A stretch of 64,000 bases of DNA from an uncultured Oscillospiraceae bacterium (GTDB lineage Bacteria > Bacillota > Clostridia > Oscillospirales > Ruminococcaceae), in NCBI GenBank assembly GCA_902490585.1, contig CABUEI010000002.1, positions 1-64,000 on the forward strand, read 5' to 3'. The position numbers were made by a program, and so were the translations under genes. Positions 31,616-40,351 of this stretch are shown piece after piece. Each line of letters starts with the position of its first letter. Within the stretch, counting starts at the first letter, position 1. The notes under the pieces were generated by a model. That model saw only the letters and a program-made list of their open reading frames with translations, ran no database searches and was not told the origin of the DNA.

Positions 31616-32776
31616 TCAGCCGAGCTTTTCTACCATGCAGACAGCGTGTGAAGCTATACCATTGCCTGCTATACCGAGTCCCTCTTCGGTGGTTGCTTTG
31701 ACGTTTATATCGTCCGCATCAAGACCGAGAGCCGCCGCTATACTTCTTTGCATATCTGGAATAAGCTTTGCGAGTTTCGGCTTTTCCGCAATTATAGTTA
31801 TATCCGCATTTGTAACGTGTGCGCTTTTCTCATCGAGCAGTTTTACAACGTGTTCAAGCAGTCGCATACTGCTTATACCTTTATACCTGTCGTCGCTGTC
31901 GGGAAAATGCTTTCCTATATCACCCAGTGCCACAGCACCGAGCATAGCGTCCATAAGTGCGTGTATCGCAACATCAGCGTCGCTGTGCCCGAGAAGACCT
32001 ATATTATCCTTGTTCGGTACTTCCACGCCGCAAAGTATCAATTTTCTGCCCTCTACAAGCCTGTGCACGTCATATCCGTGACCTATACGGAGTTTTGGTG
32101 TGCTTGATTTTACGATTATGCTTTCAGCCATGGTGATATCCTCTTTTGTCGTGAGCTTTATATTGTCGTAACTGCCTTCGATTATATACGGCTTTATCCC
32201 ATACAGCTCCATAACCGATGCATCGTCAGTAATTCTTGCGTCATTGACATCAAGCTTTTCCGCCGCCGCAAGATAGTCTGCCTTTCTTGCCGCCTGAGGT
32301 GTCTGTGCAAGCCACAGCGTACTCCTGTCGGGTGTCGTGACTGCAACGCCGCCCTCGCACACCTTTACCGTGTCCTTGGCTCTTACTGCAACCAGTGATG
32401 CACCGTGTTCATAAGCCGACTGTGCAACCCTGTCTGCAATCTCCGTCGTTATAAGCGGTCTCGCCCCGTCATGTATTGATACAACATCGCACTTGTCGGA
32501 AGTCTGTTTTACCGCTTTCAGAGCCGACTCAAAGCGTGTCGCTCCGCCGGTGATAACCTTTATCGGTTTGTCTGTATGAACATTTTCCTTTACAAGCTCT
32601 CTGATTTTACCGATATTATCCTCGCTTGCCGCTATTATTATTTCATCGGCATCACTTTCCGCAAACCGCTCCACGCTGTACAGTATAACCGCCTTACCGC
32701 AAAGCCGTGCGGTCATCTTGTCGAAGCCCATACGTCTGCCGCTTCCTGCGGCAAGGATAATCACACTTGTGAACAT
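31616..32776 (-). CDS. ispDF: Bifunctional MEP cytidylyltransferase / MECDP synthase
   Basis: 386 residues. Residues 1-225 are IspD: AAGSGRRMGFDKM nucleotide loop, IHDGARPLIT and TDDASVME. Residues 228-386 are IspF: GHGYDVHRL metal site, LLGHSDADVAIHALMDA, and KATTEEGLGIAGNGIASHAV. The fusion carries steps 3 and 5 of the methylerythritol phosphate route to isoprenoids, skipping IspE in between. Such fusions occur in various bacteria. It follows pheA by 15 bases in the same direction. Confidence 0.96.
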   Translation of the reverse strand: MFTSVIILAAGSGRRMGFDKMTARLCGKAVILYSVERFAESDADEIIIAASEDNIGKIRELVKENVHTDKPIKVITGGATRFESALKAVKQTSDKCDVVSIHDGARPLITTEIADRVAQSAYEHGASLVAVRAKDTVKVCEGGVAVTTPDRSTLWLAQTPQAARKADYLAAAEKLDVNDARITDDASVMELYGIKPYIIEGSYDNIKLTTKEDITMAESIIVKSSTPKLRIGHGYDVHRLVEGRKLILCGVEVPNKDNIGLLGHSDADVAIHALMDAMLGAVALGDIGKHFPDSDDRYKGISSMRLLEHVVKLLDEKSAHVTNADITIIAEKPKLAKLIPDMQRSIAAALGLDADDINVKATTEEGLGIAGNGIASHAVCMVEKLG

Positions 32777-32791
32777 AACGCTCCTTTATAA

Positions 32792-33916
32792 TCAGTCGAA
32801 ATGTTTATAGTTTCCGAGGAACTTGAAGTATTTCATCTCTTCTTCAAGTATCGTCATAAGTCTTACTACCTCGGGGTCAAGTGCATTGCCCTCGAAGTCG
32901 AGATAGAACACAACGTCAAACGTTTCTCTCTTTATGTCCTGTTTTGCCTGCGGAACGGGCGCACTTTCTATCTTTGTGATATTAAGTCCGTACAGAGCGA
33001 AACGGATAAGCATTCTGTACAGTGAGCCTGTTGTATGGGGCAGTGACATACAGATCGAAATTATATCAGCATCGGGAGTAACCTCGGGGCGTTTTGATAT
33101 GCAGATAAAGCGAGTGGTGTTATCAGGGTTGTCGGCAATATCACGCTTTACGATTTCCAATCCGTACAGTTCTGCGCATCTTTCGGAGCATATTGCCGAT
33201 ACCGTATTGTCGTCACTGTTTGCCACCATTTCTGCGGCAAGCGCCGTATTCGTATAAGGCACCTGTCTTGCAGGATAATCCTTTAAAAATCCGAAACACT
33301 GCTTTAACGCCTGCTCATGTGAATAAATTGTCTTTATGTCCGCACCGGGTTTTGCCGCAAGGCAATGATTTATCTTTATCTGGGTACGCTTGCAGATATA
33401 GAAATTGTACTTTGCAAGCAGGTCGTATGTCTGTCTTATATCGCCCGCTGTGCTGTTTTCAATCGGCAGAACACCGTAATCCGCACTTCCGTTATCGACT
33501 GCCTCAAAAACGTCCGAAAAGTCGGGATAGAAGTTGATTTCAGAATCGGGGAACAGTTTTGCAGACGCCTCTTCCGTGTTGCTTCCCTGTGTACCGGGGC
33601 ACGCAATCTTTACGGCGTTTGTTTTCGGACTTTCAAACTTCGGCACGGGAGCGTCTGCAAGTATTCTCTGCTGTAAGCACTTTGATATATCCATTATACA
33701 GGTAAAAAGCTGTCCTGCGCCCTCGGCTATATCATCGGGCGATTCATCCTTTATCCGCTCCAGTATCTCCTGCTCACGCTTTCCCTGGAACACCTGCATA
33801 TTATTCGCTTTCTTGTACTTTGCCACGCCGACGCATAAGTCCATACGCTTCAGAAACAATTTCAGTATTTCGTCATCGGTAGCGTCTATCTCTTTTCTTA
33901 TCTCTGCGAGATCCAT
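32792..33916 (-). CDS. pheA: Bifunctional chorismate mutase / prephenate dehydratase
   Basis: 374 residues. The first 90 or so are an AroQ chorismate mutase helix bundle (IDATDDEILKLFLKRMDLCV). The dehydratase follows with CPGTQGSNTEEASAKLF, PIENSTAGDIRQTYDLL and NTTRFICIS. The C-terminal ACT domain has LPHTTGSLYRMLIRFALYGL and ITKIESAP. The enzyme makes phenylpyruvate for phenylalanine. The usual Phe-binding ESRP motif reads ESAP here and GALV is replaced by TGSLY, so feedback control may be altered. Confidence 0.95.
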   Translation of the reverse strand: MDLAEIRKEIDATDDEILKLFLKRMDLCVGVAKYKKANNMQVFQGKREQEILERIKDESPDDIAEGAGQLFTCIMDISKCLQQRILADAPVPKFESPKTNAVKIACPGTQGSNTEEASAKLFPDSEINFYPDFSDVFEAVDNGSADYGVLPIENSTAGDIRQTYDLLAKYNFYICKRTQIKINHCLAAKPGADIKTIYSHEQALKQCFGFLKDYPARQVPYTNTALAAEMVANSDDNTVSAICSERCAELYGLEIVKRDIADNPDNTTRFICISKRPEVTPDADIISICMSLPHTTGSLYRMLIRFALYGLNITKIESAPVPQAKQDIKRETFDVVFYLDFEGNALDPEVVRLMTILEEEMKYFKFLGNYKHFD

Positions 33917-33965
33917 TTTTACTCTCCGTTTCTTTATTTCGGTATTTTATACATTATACAGCAAT

Positions 33966-33995
33966 TGTCGCAGAGCTGTATAAGTCCTGCGACAA
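33966..33995 (-). promoter_or_regulatory. Hairpin between kinase gene and pheA
   Basis: TTGTCGCAG pairs with CTGCGACAA on either strand. It lies 15 bases after the kinase stop and 50 before pheA; a TATAAT follows on the minus strand near 33953-33960, so it may combine a weak terminator with the pheA promoter region. Confidence 0.4.
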
Positions 33996-34009
33996 CGTGT
34001 TATTTTCAA

Positions 34010-35761
34010 TTAGTCCGCCTTTGAAGATGTCGAAGACGATGAGCTGTCAGAGGTTGCCGACTTTGCATAGTAAACGGTTACCTTTTCGGAATCCTTTACG
34101 TTTACCGTTTCGCCGACCTTCTTACTGCATCTTACAACATATCCGTCCTTAACGCCGTTTGTATCGGTCGTTTCCTTCTTCTCAAACTTTACATTTCTCT
34201 GCGAAAGGATCGCTGTATACTGGTCAACTTTAAGTCCTGTATAATCGGGAAGTGCGATCGACTCGGGTCCCTTGCTGACAATCAGCTTTATTTCCGTACC
34301 CTCTGTGATCTCAGTGTCCGGCTCGATGCTTTGGCTGATTACAATGCCGTTTGCAACTTCATTATCAAACTTGTACTCTGCCGTTATCTTTACGAAGTTA
34401 TACGAATCCTGTATTGATGTGAACAGTGCACCTGTAAAGGTAGGACAGCCGTAAACAATATCGGGTGCCGTTTCCGAAGAAAATGTCGTATCGGTTGTAG
34501 TGGTTTCGGGAGTGCTTGAGGACACCGTGCTTTCGGGAGCGGAATAGTAGTTCGGGTCGGATGATGAAGTGTCACCCTTATCGGTCACCGCAAGTACGAT
34601 TATCGCAATGCCGAAACCTATTATTATAACTCCGCACGCAATAATTGTTGCGATTATCGCAATCTTATTGTTCTGTGCTTTCTTCTTTGCGTTAGCCTGC
34701 TTTGTATCTGCCTTTCCTGTCGGCTTTTCTGGCTCTTCCTTTGTTTCCACACGCTTTACACGCTGAACGGGGCGTACAGGTTCCTGCTCGGCAGTGTTGA
34801 ACTTAGGCTGTTCAAACAGCTTTACAACAAGTTCCGTTATTGTCTGTATACGGTTTGAAGTATTCAGCTTCAGACCGTTCATTATAACCTTTGAAACGTG
34901 GCTCGGCACATTTCTGTTTATAACCATAGGCTCGGGGCAGTTATCGTTACCCAGTCTTGATATGGATTCTGTCGGTGCACAGCCTGTAAGCACTCTGTAG
35001 AGCGTAGCGGATATGCCGTAAACGTCTGTCCATGTTCCCTGCCACTCTGCCGACGAATACTGTTCGGGAGCGGAATATCCGGGATACATCTCACAGGCGA
35101 TCTCCGTACCGGTCGTTCTGCCTGCGCTTATCTGGAAGTCGATGAGTTTAAGCTCGTTCTTCTCCGTTACAAGAATAGTCTGAGGGCTTATTCCCCTGTG
35201 GATTATACCTGCCGAATGTACAAGGCTCAGTGTTGTGAGTATCGGAGGGAAAAGCTCCTTTACTCTGTCCCATGTAAGCTCGCCCGAGCAGTTTGCAAGA
35301 TATGTTTTCAGCGTAATGCCGTTTATGTATTCAAAAATAACATACGCTGTATTGTTCTGGGGGAAAATATCGAGCACTGTCTGTATATGCGTCATTGAAC
35401 GGGCTTTAAGCAGTGCCTTGTTCAGTTCCACAAACTCCGACATATACGTTTTGTACAGCGGAAGCTGATTTGAATCAACGACAATCTGAGGGTCACCCTT
35501 CTTGCGTGAGCAAAGCGTATCGGGCATATATTCCTTGATTGTCACCTTTGCGCTTGTAACCTTGTCAAAACCGATATAAGTAGCACCCTCGCCGTTATAA
35601 CTCAACAGTTTTCCGACGATATAACGGTCATTGAGTATCGTACCCGGTGCAAGATATGACGGCAGATAAGGTGCGTCGTTGCTGTAACCGCACTTCTCGC
35701 ACGGTCCGTCGCTCTCTTTCTCGTTCATACAACCTAAGCACAGTCTGTTTATCTCTGTCAT
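34010..35761 (-). CDS. PASTA-domain Ser/Thr kinase-like protein, predicted pseudokinase
   Basis: 583 residues. Residues 8-24 form a zinc ribbon (CLGCMNEKESDGPCEKCGY). The kinase-like domain (about 45-315) has a Gly loop NGEGATYIG and Lys76, but the catalytic HRD reads HRG (188-190), replacing the Asp, and DFG reads DFQ (208-210). A linker, one membrane helix (about 370-395) and two extracellular PASTA-like repeats follow. PASTA kinases sense muropeptides. Loss of the catalytic Asp suggests a signalling scaffold rather than an active kinase. No partner phosphatase is nearby. Confidence 0.85.
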   Translation of the reverse strand: MTEINRLCLGCMNEKESDGPCEKCGYSNDAPYLPSYLAPGTILNDRYIVGKLLSYNGEGATYIGFDKVTSAKVTIKEYMPDTLCSRKKGDPQIVVDSNQLPLYKTYMSEFVELNKALLKARSMTHIQTVLDIFPQNNTAYVIFEYINGITLKTYLANCSGELTWDRVKELFPPILTTLSLVHSAGIIHRGISPQTILVTEKNELKLIDFQISAGRTTGTEIACEMYPGYSAPEQYSSAEWQGTWTDVYGISATLYRVLTGCAPTESISRLGNDNCPEPMVINRNVPSHVSKVIMNGLKLNTSNRIQTITELVVKLFEQPKFNTAEQEPVRPVQRVKRVETKEEPEKPTGKADTKQANAKKKAQNNKIAIIATIIACGVIIIGFGIAIIVLAVTDKGDTSSSDPNYYSAPESTVSSSTPETTTTDTTFSSETAPDIVYGCPTFTGALFTSIQDSYNFVKITAEYKFDNEVANGIVISQSIEPDTEITEGTEIKLIVSKGPESIALPDYTGLKVDQYTAILSQRNVKFEKKETTDTNGVKDGYVVRCSKKVGETVNVKDSEKVTVYYAKSATSDSSSSSTSSKAD

Positions 35762-35994
35762 TCAGACATTCCTTTCAAAAGAGGATAATCGGAAGATTTT
35801 CCTCACAAAGTTTTATGTATAACCGCCGTTGTCAAAGCGGTAATTATCTACAATTCAGCTACTATATAATACCCTAAAAACCGCTCAATGTCAACGCTTT
35901 CGGACGATTTGTAATAATATTGTAACCTTTTTTAAAAATTCAGTGTAAAAATAAATAATATTTATATTTCCCCTTATAAACTATTTTGTGGAAG

Positions 35995-36023
35995 TTGACA
36001 AAACGTGCATCAGGGGCTATACT
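35995..36023 (+). promoter_or_regulatory. Promoter of the 36056 gene
   Basis: TTGACA (35995-36000) and TATACT (36018-36023) are 17 bp apart, 32 bases before the start codon. Confidence 0.75.
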
Positions 36024-36055
36024 GAAAGAAAAAACGATACGGATAAGGTGATACC

Positions 36056-36385
36056 ATGTTCAAAAATAAACTCGGCAAAAACAAACGCCCGAAAGACACT
36101 ATGTCGGTAAAAGATATGACAAAACTCGACAAACGGCCGCTTAAATATGTAACCATACGTGACCCCGAAACATACAAGGAGATCCGTCTGGGTGAAAACG
36201 GTGCGGTAAACATTATGGACGGTGATTTTGTCCTCGTGTGTCTTGGAAAGGACGTAATGCGTTGCGATTTGTCCGAAGTGCGTGTAGGCGAGCTTATGAA
36301 TCTGTCAGGCATAACCGTAAAGGGCATCGACAAAGGAACGGGTAAAGAAATGTCGGTTATCGCATACTTTGCGGATAAATTCTGA
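36056..36385 (+). CDS. Hypothetical protein, 109 residues
   Basis: Not recognised. A basic N-terminus (KNKLGKNKRPKD) is followed by a compact alpha/beta sequence with LKYVTIRDPETYKEIRLGEN, VLVCLGKDVMRC and VGELMNLSG. No signal peptide or membrane helix is seen, so it is probably cytoplasmic. It is a lone plus-strand gene with its own promoter, an AAGGTG site and a strong terminator, between two minus-strand units, so it is very likely a real gene. Confidence 0.65.
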   Translation: MFKNKLGKNKRPKDTMSVKDMTKLDKRPLKYVTIRDPETYKEIRLGENGAVNIMDGDFVLVCLGKDVMRCDLSEVRVGELMNLSGITVKGIDKGTGKEMSVIAYFADKF

Positions 36386-36421
36386 TTTCAAACGGCTCTT
36401 GCATTGCCGTAAGACAGTAAC

Positions 36422-36449
36422 AACCGCCCCTGCTTTTGCAGGGGCGGTT
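36422..36449. terminator. Bidirectional terminator between 36056 gene and trpS
   Basis: AACCGCCCCTGC, TTTT, GCAGGGGCGGTT: a perfect 12-pair stem. It can serve the plus-strand gene and the convergent trpS. Confidence 0.85.
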
Positions 36450-36474
36450 CAGTATTTCATCTTATGTTGCAAAA

Positions 36475-37518
36475 TCAGCCGAAATAATCAATCTTCATAG
36501 CTTTCTTTACATCGCTCATAGTCTGAGCCGCACACTGACGTGCCTTCTCGGTACCCTTCTTCAGAACGTCATAAACATAGTCCATGTTCTTAGCAAGCTC
36601 CTCACGGCGCAGTCTGATCGGCTCAAGCTCTTCCTGCATTACATTGTTCAGGAATTTCTTTATCTTCATATCGCCGAGACCGCCACGCTTGTAGTGTTCT
36701 TTCAGTTCGTCAAGATTCTTGTAATCGGGCAGATAACGCTCAAAGTGCTCATCTGTGCAGAATGCGTCAAGATAGGTGAATACCGTGTTACCCTCGATAT
36801 GACCGGGGTCGGAAACCTGTATATGAAGCGGATCTGTAAACATACTCATTATCTTTGTCTTGATATCGGCAGGGCTGTCTGCAAGATAAATGCAGTTGCC
36901 GAGCGACTTGCTCATCTTTGCCTTACCGTCAGTGCCGGGCAGACGCATACAAGCCTCGTTTTCGGGCAGAAGTATTTCGGGTTCAACCAGTACAGGCTCA
37001 TAAATAGAGTTGAACTTGTGAACAATCTCCTTTGCCTGCTCAAGCATAGGCATCTGATCCTCACCTACGGGAACGGTCGTTGCCTTGAATGCTGTGATAT
37101 CGGCAGTCTGGCTTATAGGGTAGCATAAGAAACCGGCAGGTATACTTGCCTCAAAGTTTCTCATGGTAATTTCAGCTTTTACAGTGGGATTACGCTGTAA
37201 TCTTGATACTGTAACAAGATTCATATAGTAGAATGTAAGTTCGGTAAGCTCAGGGATCATCGACTGGATGAATATCGTTGACTTTTCGGGGTCAAGTCCT
37301 GCCGCCATATAGTCAAGCGCTACCTCTCCTATGTTACTGCGTACCTTTTCGGGATTGTCGAAGTTATCGGTCAGCGCCTGTGCGTCTGCGATCATGATGT
37401 ATATTTCGTCAAAATCGCCCGTATTCTGTAACTGCACTCTGCGTCTGAGCGAGCCTACATAGTGTCCTATGTGAAGTCTGCCTGTGGGTCTGTCACCCGT
37501 TAAAATAATCTTGCTCAT
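36475..37518 (-). CDS. trpS: Tryptophan-tRNA ligase
   Basis: 347 residues from the ATG at 37516-37518 (MSKIILTGDRPTGRLHIGHY), preceded by AAGAGG; the open frame extends upstream but only through the T-box leader. The class I motifs are RLHIGHYVG (HIGH) and KMSKSLGN (KMSKS). It charges tRNA-Trp. Expression is controlled by a Trp T-box riboswitch and terminator in the leader, so transcription continues only when uncharged tRNA-Trp is present. The PDGKAK...GNCIYLADS and AQTMSDVKKAM segments agree with bacterial TrpS. Confidence 0.97.
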   Translation of the reverse strand: MSKIILTGDRPTGRLHIGHYVGSLRRRVQLQNTGDFDEIYIMIADAQALTDNFDNPEKVRSNIGEVALDYMAAGLDPEKSTIFIQSMIPELTELTFYYMNLVTVSRLQRNPTVKAEITMRNFEASIPAGFLCYPISQTADITAFKATTVPVGEDQMPMLEQAKEIVHKFNSIYEPVLVEPEILLPENEACMRLPGTDGKAKMSKSLGNCIYLADSPADIKTKIMSMFTDPLHIQVSDPGHIEGNTVFTYLDAFCTDEHFERYLPDYKNLDELKEHYKRGGLGDMKIKKFLNNVMQEELEPIRLRREELAKNMDYVYDVLKKGTEKARQCAAQTMSDVKKAMKIDYFG

Positions 37519-37552
37519 AATATTACCTCTTCGCTGTCGTAATCGGCTTAAA

Positions 37553-37790
37553 TAAAAAAGCTCCCGTTCCGAATAAGGAACAGAAGCTGTATCTGCAAGC
37601 CACCTTATTGTACGCACCTTCATGCGCTCTCTGTATAACGGTCAGAGTTCCCGTCAGAAACTACTCGCTCATCGCTTTCGGTCTGCCCTCGCAAGTCCAT
37701 TCGTATCGGATAAATACACCGCTTTTCAGCTACTGCGGCTCTCTGTGGTATCTCTGCCGATATTACTACTCTCGGTCAACGGTTTTATAT
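37553..37790 (-). ncRNA. T-box riboswitch (tryptophan) with terminator
   Basis: The minus strand shows the T-box order: GAGAGTAGTAA, CAGAGAGCCGC, GTAGCTGAAAAGCGG, then a specifier loop GAATGGACTT in which TGG (37697-37699) is the Trp codon. After GACGGGAACTCTGACCGTTA comes the T-box AAGGTGGCTTGC (37595-37606), whose TGGC can pair with a GCCA tRNA end. The terminator stem GCTTCTGTTCC/GGAACGGGAGC (37560-37587) with a T run follows. Confidence 0.93.
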
Positions 37791-37834
37791 AAGTGTAGTA
37801 TACCACCTTTTGCGGTTGTTGTCAAGACGGCGGT

Positions 37835-38070
37835 CGGCGACTCGCCGTAACCGCTTTCACCTATTGTTCATTGCTTTATGTAGCTCCGCCGTTTCGCCGA
37901 CCTACACATACCGCAATCAATTTCAAAGGCGGAATTGTCAGCGGCGACTCGCCGCAACCGCTTTCACCTATTGTTCATTGCTTTATGTAGCTCCGCCGTT
38001 TCGCCGACCTACACATACCGCAATCAATTTCAAAGGCGGAATTGTCAGCGGCGACTCGCCGCAACCATTT
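37835..38070. repeat. 107-bp tandem repeat, two full units and a partial third
   Basis: Units start with CGGCGACTCGCCG at 37835, 37942 and 38049, spaced exactly 107 bp. They contain CTCCGCCGTTTCGCCGACCT and end CAATTTCAAAGGCGGAATTG. The last partial unit runs into the 3' end of the flavoprotein gene, whose final codons (TTCCGCCTTTGA) resemble the unit end. The two full units differ at only one or two places. This sits between the trpS leader and the flavoprotein stop. Open frames inside are artefacts of the periodicity. Confidence 0.9.
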
Positions 38071-39309
38071 TCAAAGGCGGAACTTGGAGCGGCACATTGC
38101 CGTTGCCGCACTGTGTGCTGTTGAAAATGCTATCTGCAAATTGTAACCGCCGGTATAAGCGGCACAGTCGATTATCTCACCTGCAAAATACAGCCCGTCA
38201 ATCAGCTTTGACTGCATGGTTTTCGGGTCGATTTCTTTAAGTGAAACTCCGCCGTCGGTGATTATAGCTTCTTCTATCGGACGTAATCCGGTCACCGTCA
38301 GGTCAAAATGCTTGAGTGCGTTTACAATAGCCGTTCTCTGTGCTTTTGTGATCTCGCTTATCTTAGTGTCAACCGCCACATCAGCCTTATCAAGCACAGG
38401 TTCAACCATTGCCTGCGGCAGAAGTCCACGCATAACAGTGGAGATCTGCTTTGTGTGCTGTTCTCCGAAGTCACGCAGTAGTCTTGCGTCAAGTTTCTTA
38501 TCGTCAAGTGCAGGCTTCAGGTCTATCTCAAGCTTATAATCGCTCTTCTTGACATAAGCCGATGCGGAAAGCACCAGAGGACCGCTCACACCGAAGTGTG
38601 TGAACAGCATTTCTCCCTGCTCTTTGTATACAGCCTTGTTTTTTGCCGTATCAATGAGCGACAGAGTGACGTTTTTCAGGCTCAGCCCCGACATATCACA
38701 GCAGCAGCTTTCTTTTACGCATATCGGAACAAGCATAGGCTTAGGCTCTACAATAGTATGACCGAGCTTCTGCGCTATCTCGTATCCGCTTCCGTCTGAG
38801 CCTGTGCCGCTGTACGACGCTCCGCCGGTTGCTATTATGACGTTATCCGCATAAACTTCACTCTCGCCGAGCTTTACGCCCTTTACTTTTCCGTCCTCGG
38901 TTATAACGCCTTTTGCGTGTGCGGTAATAACCTTGACGCCGAGTGTACCCATGCGCTTTTTCAGTGCCTCAACTATATCCTTTGCACTGTCGGAAACGGG
39001 GAAAACACGGTTTCCTCTCTCGGTTTTGAGCGGCACGCCCAGTTTCTCGAAGAAATCCATTGTGTCGTATGCTGAAAAACCCGCAAGAGCACTGTATAAA
39101 AAACGGCTTCCTGTGGGTATGTTTCTCATTATATTGTCGTTGTCACTGTTGTTGGTGACGTTGCACCTGCCCTTGCCTGTTATGGAAAGCTTTTTTCCGA
39201 GCTGTCTGTTGTGCTCTATCACAACGGTGCGTACACCTCTTTCAGAGGCAAAAACGGCGGCAGCCATACCTGCCGCACCTCCGCCGATTATTGCTAAGTC
39301 GTAGTTCAT
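38071..39309 (-). CDS. BaiN/HI0933-family FAD-dependent oxidoreductase
   Basis: 412 residues. The N-terminal FAD motif is DLAIIGGGAAGMAAAVFASE, followed by LGKKLSITGKGRCNVTN, characteristic of the HI0933 (Pfam) family, and C-terminal GGVSLKEIDPKTMQSKLIDG and YFAGEIIDCAAYTGGYNLQI. One member, BaiN, reduces bile acid intermediates, but most are uncharacterised, so a bile acid role is not claimed. The gene ends inside a 107-bp tandem repeat, and its start abuts the RpiR regulator stop. Confidence 0.9.
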   Translation of the reverse strand: MNYDLAIIGGGAAGMAAAVFASERGVRTVVIEHNRQLGKKLSITGKGRCNVTNNSDNDNIMRNIPTGSRFLYSALAGFSAYDTMDFFEKLGVPLKTERGNRVFPVSDSAKDIVEALKKRMGTLGVKVITAHAKGVITEDGKVKGVKLGESEVYADNVIIATGGASYSGTGSDGSGYEIAQKLGHTIVEPKPMLVPICVKESCCCDMSGLSLKNVTLSLIDTAKNKAVYKEQGEMLFTHFGVSGPLVLSASAYVKKSDYKLEIDLKPALDDKKLDARLLRDFGEQHTKQISTVMRGLLPQAMVEPVLDKADVAVDTKISEITKAQRTAIVNALKHFDLTVTGLRPIEEAIITDGGVSLKEIDPKTMQSKLIDGLYFAGEIIDCAAYTGGYNLQIAFSTAHSAATAMCRSKFRL

Positions 39310-40169
39310 TATACGTCCTTTTTATATACCTGATTTTCTTCCCACAGCTTTTCAAGCTTGCCGAAAGTCTGTTCGATATTGTCCTTGTTTCTTGAGCTTA
39401 CCGCAACGATTATCGCATTGAGCAGACTGAGCGGAGCTACAAGAGAATCTGCAAAGCTTGCCATATCGCTTCTTGCTATAAGCAGTTCGTTTGCATAAGG
39501 CGCAAGAGGCGAAGTAACGCTGTCGGTTATAGCAACTACATTTGCATTACAACTCTTGGCGTAAGCGGTCGCTTTTATCGTGCTCTGTGAATATCTGGGG
39601 AAAGATATTGCGATAAATGCGTCCTCGCTGTTCATGTGAATGATCTGCTGATAGATACCGCTCGTACTGATAGCCTGTACAAAGTGCACGTTGTCGAATA
39701 TCAGCTGGAAGTTGTAATCAAGAAATCTTGCGAGAATACTGCTGCTCATAGCGCCGAGTATATATATTCTTCTTGCCGAGCATATCTTCTCTATAGCCCT
39801 GTCAAAAGCCTTCGGGTCGATTTCCTCAAGCGTTCTGCGGATACGGTCCATATCCTGCGTGAGCGTGTTCTTAAGCACTCCGTCGTCGCCGATACGGTCG
39901 TTTGTTATATTGATACGCTGTACCGCTGTAAGACGGTTCTTTATCAGCGACTGAAGGCTCTTCTGAAGTTCGGGGTAGCCCTCAAATCCCATTTCTATAG
40001 CGAAACGTACAACCGTGGATTCGCTTACATTCACGGCGTTTCCGAGCTTTAATGCGGTCATATAAGCCGCCTTTTCATAGCTGTTTATAATGAAATTCGC
40101 AATGAGCTTCTGACTTTTTGAAAAAGTGCTCATCTTGTTTTCAATCTGAACGAGTAGATCTTCCTGCAT
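39309..40169 (-). CDS. MurR/RpiR-family transcriptional regulator
   Basis: 286 residues. An N-terminal HTH (VNVSESTVVRFAIEMGFEGY with PELQKSLQ) is followed by a SIS sugar-phosphate-binding domain (IYILGAMSSSILARFLDYNF, ISFPRYSQSTIKATAYAKS, VAITDSVTSPLAPYANELL). RpiR proteins sense phosphosugars. The stop shares a base with the flavoprotein start, so they are cotranscribed. The regulated sugar pathway is not evident from the neighbours. Confidence 0.9.
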   Translation of the reverse strand: MQEDLLVQIENKMSTFSKSQKLIANFIINSYEKAAYMTALKLGNAVNVSESTVVRFAIEMGFEGYPELQKSLQSLIKNRLTAVQRINITNDRIGDDGVLKNTLTQDMDRIRRTLEEIDPKAFDRAIEKICSARRIYILGAMSSSILARFLDYNFQLIFDNVHFVQAISTSGIYQQIIHMNSEDAFIAISFPRYSQSTIKATAYAKSCNANVVAITDSVTSPLAPYANELLIARSDMASFADSLVAPLSLLNAIIVAVSSRNKDNIEQTFGKLEKLWEENQVYKKDV

Positions 40170-40351
40170 TTTTATTTCCTTTCGGCGTTATGCCATGTTT
40201 CATACAACTTAATTGTACTACATTTTGCAAAATTTTGCAAGCAAAAAATGCAGGATTTCAAAATTTTCCGTCAGAACAGTCGAAATATACATTTTTTTCA
40301 AGCAGGATTTCTTTCAAATGCAAGCGTAAAGGTTGTATCTTGCGTGGAATA

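Noticed and set aside
33950..33965. Independent strong promoter for pheA
   Set aside because: A TATAAT is present but no acceptable -35 box lies 16-18 bp upstream.
37835..38070. CRISPR array
   Set aside because: The units are contiguous 107-bp tandem copies without short repeats alternating with unique spacers, and no cas genes are present.
37810..38240. Two overlapping ORFs with internal repeats
   Set aside because: The peptide repeats simply reflect the 107-bp DNA tandem repeat, and the frame runs into a real gene on the other strand.
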